Source: Bacteroidetes bacterium 4572_112 (lineage in GTDB: Bacteria > Bacteroidota > Bacteroidia > Bacteroidales > UBA1556). From it: DNA of 20,298 nt. The notes beneath the pieces are model-generated. The model saw nothing but the letters and a program-made list of their open reading frames with translations. It had not been told where the DNA came from and made no database searches. The stretch covers positions 1-20,298 of the forward strand of contig NIUZ01000032.1 in the NCBI GenBank assembly GCA_002254285.1, written 5' to 3'. A program made the position numbers and the translations under genes. Position 1 is the stretch's first letter. Each line of letters starts with the position of its first letter. This document shows positions 14,824-20,298 of the stretch, piece by piece.

Positions 14824-15176
14824 ACTTTAATATTTGGGATGACAATAATACTAAAATTTTTAACATTAATTAAACAAAATTTTAGCTTAAATTCATCATC
14901 AACATCGAACTTATACCTAAATGCCTGTAATAAGTTACATAACGTCTGAAAAATAAATTTATTCTTTTTAACAATTTGTTATTGTAGAATATTAATGGTC
15001 TTGTTGTTTGGTAATTAACAGTAAGCGAATGATATTCATGTTTAACAATTGCTATTATTTTTCACCAAAATATAAATTGAAATTATGGACACTTTCGGGT
15101 GCTAATAAATTAGAGAATAATATATATTACAATCAAAATTATATTCTATAATTTACTTAAACTAAATCTGTTAAAA

Positions 15177-15203
15177 ATATTTTATTGTCAAACAATAAAA
15201 TAT
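15177..15203. promoter_or_regulatory. Perfect 12-bp inverted repeat upstream of porU
   Basis: Arms 15177-15188 (ATATTTTATTGT) and 15192-15203 (ACAATAAAATAT) are exact reverse complements around CAA. It lies 24 bases upstream of the proposed -33 element of porU. An operator for a type IX regulator or an AT-rich cruciform are both possible. Confidence 0.4.
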
Positions 15204-15227
15204 ATAAAAAATAGTTAGTTTATTATA

Positions 15228-15258
15228 TTTAGAGTTTAAAAACAATGAATTACATTTG
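15228..15258 (+). promoter_or_regulatory. Promoter of porU
   Basis: TACATTTG (15251-15258) is an exact -7 box, identical to that of the DUF1573 gene. TTTA (15228-15231) stands 19 bases upstream as the -33 box. The transcript would start about 12-15 bases before the ATG, a short leader. Confidence 0.6.
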
Positions 15259-15277
15259 CATAATATAAAACTAGTAT

Positions 15278-18200
15278 ATGCTTAAAAATAGATATTATAT
15301 AATTTCGCTAATTGCTTTATTCCTGATAAGTAGTACCACAGTATTTTCACAAGAAACTTTATCCAACAATGTAGTATTAAATTGGAATAATAACGCAAAG
15401 TCAAAATCAATTCCTGCCTTTGACTTCTCGGTTGAAAGCGAAATAAACCCTGGCTTATCGGCATACCATTACAGCATTGCTTTGGATAATAACGAAAGTA
15501 TTGATGTTAATATTTCTAACATTATTACATCAGAAATTAATACTAATAACGAAGGACTAGCGAAGTTCAATAAACTTACTAATGATTTTGAATACACCAT
15601 AAACTACCTTTACAACCGAGGTGAAAAAACTGCTGATATTAAGATTGAAGCCTATAGAGAAAACGAAAATAGTTCAATAGAGAAGCTTATCTCTTTTACA
15701 ATAAATACCATTATTTCCAAAACTGATGATACAGGCTCTATAAACCAACGAACTTATGCTACTAACTCTGTATTAGCAAGTGGTGACTGGTATAAGTTAC
15801 GTATTCCTAAAAGTGGAATTTATAAAGTTAGTGGTAGCGATATGCAATCAATGGGCTTTTCAATATCAGGACTAGACATAAACCATATTCACCTACATGG
15901 TAATGGTGGCGGAATGTTGCCTGAAGCTAATAGTATAGCACGTTTCGACGATATTGAAGAGAATGCAATTAAAGTAATCGACCAAAATTCTAATGGTATA
16001 TTTGATGCTGACGACTATTTTATTTTTTACGGAAAAGGCCCTACAACTTGGAAGTACTATAAATCAAGGAATCGCTTCCTTCATAAAACAAATATTTATG
16101 ATGATTATGCTTACTATTTTGTGACAATAAACAATCAGCAAGGAAAGCGCATTACTCTTGATACAAATACTTATAATAATCCAAACATTTCAGTAAATAG
16201 TTTCACTGACTATGCTTTACACGAAAATGATTCATTAAACCTAATCAAATCAGGAAAACAATGGTTTGGTGAGCATTACAGCATTGTAAACTCTCATAAT
16301 TTTAATTTTAATTTTCCAAATATTGTTACTACAGCCAATGTTTTATTAAAGACAAGTTCTGCCGCTAGAAGCACTATTAATAGTACAATGTACTTTAATG
16401 CAAACGGAAAAGAAAGAACTATTATATACGCAGCTACAAGTTCACATTACCTTGCTGAATATGCTACTCCTGTTACCGATACTTTTAGCTTACAAAGTTC
16501 AACCTCACAAATAAATATCAATAGTGTGTATAGCAAACCTAGCTCAAGTTCGCAAGCATGGCTAGACTATATTGCAGTTAATGCACGCCGACACCTTATC
16601 ATGTATGGTGGACAAATGAAGTTTTGTGACCCTAATTCTGTAGCCACAGGGAATACTGCCGAATATACTCTTCAAAATGCTAATGTAAATAGCGAAATTT
16701 GGGATATTACCACTGCTACAGAACCTATGTTAATGAATAGCAGCTACAGTAATAACACTCTAACATTTGTTTCTAGTACCGATAGTTTAAAACAGTTTAT
16801 TGCACATCATGGAGGATATTTAATCCCCACAAAAATTGGTAGCGTAAGCAATCAAAATTTACACAGCTTAAGCGATATTGACTATATAATTATTTACGAT
16901 TCACAGTTTGAATCATTGGCCGAAAGACTTGCTGAGTTTCATAGAACAACAAATAACTTGAGCGTATACAAAACCACATTATCACCTATCTATAACGAGT
17001 TTGCTAGTGGGTCAAAGGACAATGCTGCAATTCGTGATTTCATGAAAATGCTTTATGATAAAGCTGCTGGTGATGTATCAAAAATGCCAAAATATCTTCT
17101 ATTTTTTGGAGATGCCTCTTATGATTATAAAAATAGAATTGTAAATAATACTAACCTTATTCCTACTTATGAATCTAATTACTCATTATCACCAACAGGT
17201 TCATACTGTACCGATGATTTCTTTGGATTATTGGATGATGGTGAGGGTAGTAATTCCAATGGAGATTTGGATGTAGGAATTGGAAGGTTCCCTGTTACAA
17301 ATTACAGTCAAGCTCTTGCAATTGTGGATAAAATAATAAATTATAAATCCATAGGAACAAAGAACATCAACTCATGCGGTATTGGTAATAATAGCGCAAG
17401 TAATATGGCCGATTGGAGAAATAAAGTTTGCTTTATTGGCGATGATGAAGATGGAGGTTTACATACCTCGCAGGCTGATTATTTGGCAAATTACACTACA
17501 AACACCTACCCTGTTTATAATGTTGATAAAATATTTTTTGATGCATACCCTCAGATTATCACTCCTGGCGGACAGCGTTATCCTGAAGTAAAACGTGCAA
17601 TTAATCAAACAGTTGATAAAGGCACATTAATAATGAATTATACTGGCCATGGTGGAGAACTAGGCTGGGCTCATGAGTCGGTATTAGAAATTAGCGATAT
17701 AAACTCTTGGACAAACTCATCTAACCTTCCACTATTTATTACCGCAACATGCGAATTTAGCCGCTACGACGACCCCGAAAGAATATCAGCCGGAGAGTAT
17801 GTTTTATTAAACAGTAAAGGCGGAGGAATTGCTCTATTAACTACTTCAAGGGTAGCCTGGTCGAGCTCAAATTTTGCATTAAATAAAGTTATCTTTAAAA
17901 ATATTTTCGAGAAAACCAATGGCGAATATCCAACTTTAGGAGACATAGTACGCTTGGCTAAGATTGGTGCAGGCTCAATATATCAGAACAAAAACTTTTT
18001 GCTATTAGGAGACCCTGCTATGCGACTTACTTACCCTAGTGACGAGGTGGTTACAATAAATGTTACTGATACTAAAACTGGTAATGCCATTGACACTATA
18101 AGTGCTTTACAAAAAATAACCATTCATGGCGAAGTGCATAGAGCAGGCGTGGTAAACAATAACTTTAATGGAAAAGTAGACATCACAATATTTGACAAAA

Positions 18201-19135
18201 CAAAAACATATTCTACTTTAGGAAACGACCCTAATAGTCCTATTTATGATTTTAAACTTCAGAAAAGTATAATTTATAAAGGAAAAGCCGAGGCTAAAAA
18301 TGGTGTGTTTGATTTCGATTTTGTTGTTCCAAAAGATATTGCATATAATTTTGGACTAGGAAAGATTTCCTACTACGCTTCCAATGACACTATTGATGCC
18401 AATGGCTATTCTGACACACTTATTGTAGGCGGATCGTATGATCTTGCTGATAGTGACGATGAGGGTCCTTATATCGAGCTTTTTATGAATAATAGATCTT
18501 TTAGGGATTATGGCATCACAGACGAAAATCCTAAACTACTTGCCTATGTTTTTGACGAACATGGAATTAATACCATTGGTAACGGAATTGGGCACGATTT
18601 AACGGCCATAATTGATGGACAAAGTAATAGACCTATTGTACTTAACGAGTTTTACGAAGCCAATATTGGTGATTATACAACCGGAATAATTAATTACCCA
18701 TTTTATAAACTAGAAAATGGAGAGCATAGTCTTGATGTAAAAGTTTGGGATGTTTATAATAATTCAGCAACAGCATCAATCAACTTTATTGTAGCTAATA
18801 ACTCGGAAATGGCAATGGATAATTTATTCAATCAGCCAAATCCCTTTACCGACAAAACCTCAATTGTGTTTGAGCATAATCAAGGCTGCGAAATATTGGA
18901 TGTAGAGGTTCTTATTTTCAATAACATAGGAGCTTTGGTACGCAAAATTGAAACCCAAGTAAGCTCTTCAGGCTATAGAATTGGTGGTGACGAAATTGTA
19001 TGGGATGGCACAAGTAGTAATGGTGCTGCACTCGCACAAGGCGTTTATGTTTACCAACTTCGATATCAAGTACGAAATGCAGATGGCTCTACATCTTATA
19101 AAGAATTGAGTAACAAAATGGTATTGCTTAAATAA
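15278..19135 (+). CDS. porU: Type IX secretion system sortase PorU (C25-type peptidase)
   Basis: A 1285-residue surface protein. PorU removes the C-terminal signal of type IX cargo and attaches the cargo to A-LPS at the outer membrane. A signal peptide (about 1-25, ending VFSQ) precedes a long N-terminal region (about 26-520). The gingipain-like C25 catalytic domain follows (about 530-915), with GDASYDYK (611-618), GRFPV (669-673), catalytic His791 in NYTGHGGELGW and catalytic Cys825 in ITATCEFSRYDDP. LLLGDPAMRL (908-917) closes the domain. Beta-sandwich domains follow. The end (about 1185-1285), with NQPNPF, EIVWDGTSSNG and AQGVYVYQLRY, is a FlgD-Ig-like type IX C-terminal domain, as in other PorU proteins. 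The length is usual for the family. It has its own promoter and is divergent from porP/sprF-gldJ. No porV follows, and no strong terminator was seen after it. Confidence 0.93.
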   Translation: MLKNRYYIISLIALFLISSTTVFSQETLSNNVVLNWNNNAKSKSIPAFDFSVESEINPGLSAYHYSIALDNNESIDVNISNIITSEINTNNEGLAKFNKLTNDFEYTINYLYNRGEKTADIKIEAYRENENSSIEKLISFTINTIISKTDDTGSINQRTYATNSVLASGDWYKLRIPKSGIYKVSGSDMQSMGFSISGLDINHIHLHGNGGGMLPEANSIARFDDIEENAIKVIDQNSNGIFDADDYFIFYGKGPTTWKYYKSRNRFLHKTNIYDDYAYYFVTINNQQGKRITLDTNTYNNPNISVNSFTDYALHENDSLNLIKSGKQWFGEHYSIVNSHNFNFNFPNIVTTANVLLKTSSAARSTINSTMYFNANGKERTIIYAATSSHYLAEYATPVTDTFSLQSSTSQININSVYSKPSSSSQAWLDYIAVNARRHLIMYGGQMKFCDPNSVATGNTAEYTLQNANVNSEIWDITTATEPMLMNSSYSNNTLTFVSSTDSLKQFIAHHGGYLIPTKIGSVSNQNLHSLSDIDYIIIYDSQFESLAERLAEFHRTTNNLSVYKTTLSPIYNEFASGSKDNAAIRDFMKMLYDKAAGDVSKMPKYLLFFGDASYDYKNRIVNNTNLIPTYESNYSLSPTGSYCTDDFFGLLDDGEGSNSNGDLDVGIGRFPVTNYSQALAIVDKIINYKSIGTKNINSCGIGNNSASNMADWRNKVCFIGDDEDGGLHTSQADYLANYTTNTYPVYNVDKIFFDAYPQIITPGGQRYPEVKRAINQTVDKGTLIMNYTGHGGELGWAHESVLEISDINSWTNSSNLPLFITATCEFSRYDDPERISAGEYVLLNSKGGGIALLTTSRVAWSSSNFALNKVIFKNIFEKTNGEYPTLGDIVRLAKIGAGSIYQNKNFLLLGDPAMRLTYPSDEVVTINVTDTKTGNAIDTISALQKITIHGEVHRAGVVNNNFNGKVDITIFDKTKTYSTLGNDPNSPIYDFKLQKSIIYKGKAEAKNGVFDFDFVVPKDIAYNFGLGKISYYASNDTIDANGYSDTLIVGGSYDLADSDDEGPYIELFMNNRSFRDYGITDENPKLLAYVFDEHGINTIGNGIGHDLTAIIDGQSNRPIVLNEFYEANIGDYTTGIINYPFYKLENGEHSLDVKVWDVYNNSATASINFIVANNSEMAMDNLFNQPNPFTDKTSIVFEHNQGCEILDVEVLIFNNIGALVRKIETQVSSSGYRIGGDEIVWDGTSSNGAALAQGVYVYQLRYQVRNADGSTSYKELSNKMVLLK

Positions 19136-19170
19136 TTGTCAATTATTAATTATTAATGGTTAATTAATTT

Positions 19171-19279
19171 AGCATTTTAATAATTTACCACTTTAACAAT
19201 TTACTAATTTAACATTTTAGCATTTTAGCATTTAACAATTTAGCATTTAATAATTTGACAATTTAACCACTTTGACATT
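19171..19279. repeat. Array of about 14 degenerate octamers upstream of and into the MFS gene
   Basis: Units such as AGCATTTT, AATAATTT, ACCACTTT, AACAATTT, AACATTTT and GACAATTT follow one another without gaps; most are 8 bases, some 7 or 9, nearly all ending in TTT. A rough consensus is ARCAWTTT. The array lies between the porU stop and the transporter gene, and its final units (TTTGACATT) contain the TTG that appears to start that gene. There are no unique spacers, so it is not a CRISPR. Confidence 0.7.
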
Positions 19280-20298
19280 CAATAAACAATACTACCGTTT
19301 TTGTTTTTATGGGTTTCTGAAGAATCTACGGTTTTTTGATGCATTCTTTATTCTGCTGCTTATTGATAAAGGTATTTCATATACCGATATTGGGATTATG
19401 TATGCTAGTAGAGAAATCATCATCAATATTCTTGAAATTCCTTCGGGAATAATTGCTGATACCTTTGGCAGAAAAAGAGCTCTGGTTGCTTCATTTATCT
19501 TTTACATTTTTGCTTTTATATTCTTTTATTATTCAAATCAGTTTTGGTATTTACTATTGGGTTTTAGTTTCTTTGGCATTGGTGATGCTTTTCGCTCAGG
19601 AACTCATAAAGCGATGATTATGGATTACCTTAAAGCTAAGGATTGGAGCAATCAAAAGGTAAATTACTACGGACATACTCGTGCCTGCTCTCAAAAAGGC
19701 TCTGCAATTTCTGCCATGTTTGCCGGACTAATAGTTTTCTTTGGTCATAGCAATATTATTTTTCTTATTTCGATTGGCCCTTACCTTCTTAATATTATAA
19801 ATATAGCATTATACCCTGCTTATTTAAACAAATCGAGCAAGGCACATAATTATGATTATATGGCAACAATAAAATCATTCTTTGCAACCATCAAAAACCC
19901 TAAGTTGCTTACTTTATTAAATACCTCCGCCACACATTCGGCATTTATAAAAGCCATTAAAGATTATATTCAAATTGTGATTATACATATTGCAATAGCA
20001 TTACCCATATTCGTGCATTTTGATGATAATAAGCGCAATGCGATAATGATTGGGGTAATTTATACAATCATATTTCTATTAAGCTCATATGCTTCAAAAA
20101 AAGCATCTACCCTATTGTCATTATCAAAGGGAGCAAATATTCCTAATATTACTTTAATAATAGGTTTATCATTTGGCTTGGCAAGCGGAATATTTATTTA
20201 TTTCGAGCAATGGTATATTGCCATAATATTTTTCGTGGGTATATACTTAATTGAAAGCCTTCGAAAACCGATTCTTACCGCCTATATTGCAGATAACA
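19272..20298 (+). CDS. MFS transporter, 3' end beyond the window
   Basis: An open frame of 342 codons without a stop runs off the right edge. Several hydrophobic segments of about 20 residues and the motif GIIADTFGRKRAL (residues 59-71), matching MFS motif A (G...D..GRK/R), identify a major facilitator superfamily permease of the inner membrane. GDAFRSGTHKAMIMDYL (104-120) and the start NKQYYRF...YGFLKNLRFFDAF are typical of a Bacteroidota MFS subgroup of unknown substrate. The frame is closed upstream by a TAA at 19251. The only plausible initiator before the conserved start is TTG at 19272; the first in-frame ATG is about 43 codons further in and would remove the first helix. Mutation or sequencing error at an original ATG is an alternative. 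It follows porU on the same strand but is separated from it by a repeat array. Confidence 0.8.
   Translation, partial: MTFNKQYYRFCFYGFLKNLRFFDAFFILLLIDKGISYTDIGIMYASREIIINILEIPSGIIADTFGRKRALVASFIFYIFAFIFFYYSNQFWYLLLGFSFFGIGDAFRSGTHKAMIMDYLKAKDWSNQKVNYYGHTRACSQKGSAISAMFAGLIVFFGHSNIIFLISIGPYLLNIINIALYPAYLNKSSKAHNYDYMATIKSFFATIKNPKLLTLLNTSATHSAFIKAIKDYIQIVIIHIAIALPIFVHFDDNKRNAIMIGVIYTIIFLLSSYASKKASTLLSLSKGANIPNITLIIGLSFGLASGIFIYFEQWYIAIIFFVGIYLIESLRKPILTAYIADN

Larger units (their letters stand above)
14824..15277. other. Divergent intergenic region between porP/sprF and porU
   Basis: This 454-base AT-rich gap separates two divergent type IX genes and must hold both promoters. The porU promoter is clear (15228-15258). 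The porP promoter is uncertain. A perfect 12-bp inverted repeat lies at 15177-15203. No open reading frame or RNA gene was recognised. Confidence 0.5.

Noticed and set aside
19136..19170. Intrinsic terminator after porU
   Set aside because: TTAATTA repeats can pair, but the stem would be purely A/T with no stable core.
19171..19279. CRISPR-like repeat array
   Set aside because: Units are 7-9 bases, adjacent and degenerate, with no spacers of constant length and no cas genes nearby.

Overview
The window is AT-rich chromosomal DNA from a member of the Bacteroidota. The lineage call rests on several points: fused SecDF, three recognisable components of the type IX secretion/gliding machinery (PorU, a PorP/SprF-family protein and GldJ), a SusC-type TonB receptor with an N-terminal carboxypeptidase-regulatory-like domain, many lipoproteins, and promoters of the TTTG / TAnnTTTG type. 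The order cannot be fixed from this sequence alone; a Bacteroidales/Marinilabiliales-like or flavobacterial relative fits. No rRNA, tRNA, insertion sequence, phage gene or CRISPR array was seen.

Layout. Positions 1-210 hold a cluster of small GC-richer palindromes that look like REP elements. A BASS-type transporter (minus, 322-1233) and a full-length fused SecDF translocase subunit (minus, 1390-4560) follow, separated by a strong terminator. A 668-base gene-free stretch with the secDF promoter, an unassigned hairpin and two dyads leads to a tandem DUF1573 exported protein (plus, 5229-6308). That gene converges on a minus-strand pair, an NrnA-like DHH phosphoesterase and a GldI-like FKBP lipoprotein, whose stop and start codons overlap by one base. 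After a repeat-filled spacer come a nitronate-monooxygenase-like flavoprotein (minus) and a two-gene minus-strand unit: a TonB-dependent receptor with the copper-binding signature of OprC/NosA, and a tiny lipoprotein. Next are porP/sprF-gldJ (minus) and, divergently, porU (plus). The window ends inside an MFS transporter (plus) that appears to start with TTG.

How the genes fit together. SecDF drives Sec export. PorU is the C-terminal signal peptidase/sortase of the type IX system, GldJ is one of its outer-membrane-associated lipoproteins, and PorP/SprF proteins are outer-membrane partners of type IX cargo or gliding adhesins. The FKBP lipoprotein is a plausible periplasmic folding factor of the GldI kind. 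Roughly half of the window therefore concerns export to the cell surface. porV, often next to porU in flavobacteria, is not here.

Most notable observations: (1) the receptor at 9497-11863 carries CxxxM and HxM motifs 182 residues apart, as in copper-binding OprC, which suggests a copper uptake unit with an undescribed small lipoprotein; (2) degenerate arrays of about 8 bases lie in front of three unrelated genes and, at the MFS gene, seem to supply the start codon; (3) several perfect dyads sit at promoters. I found no clear evidence of a wholly new multi-gene system.
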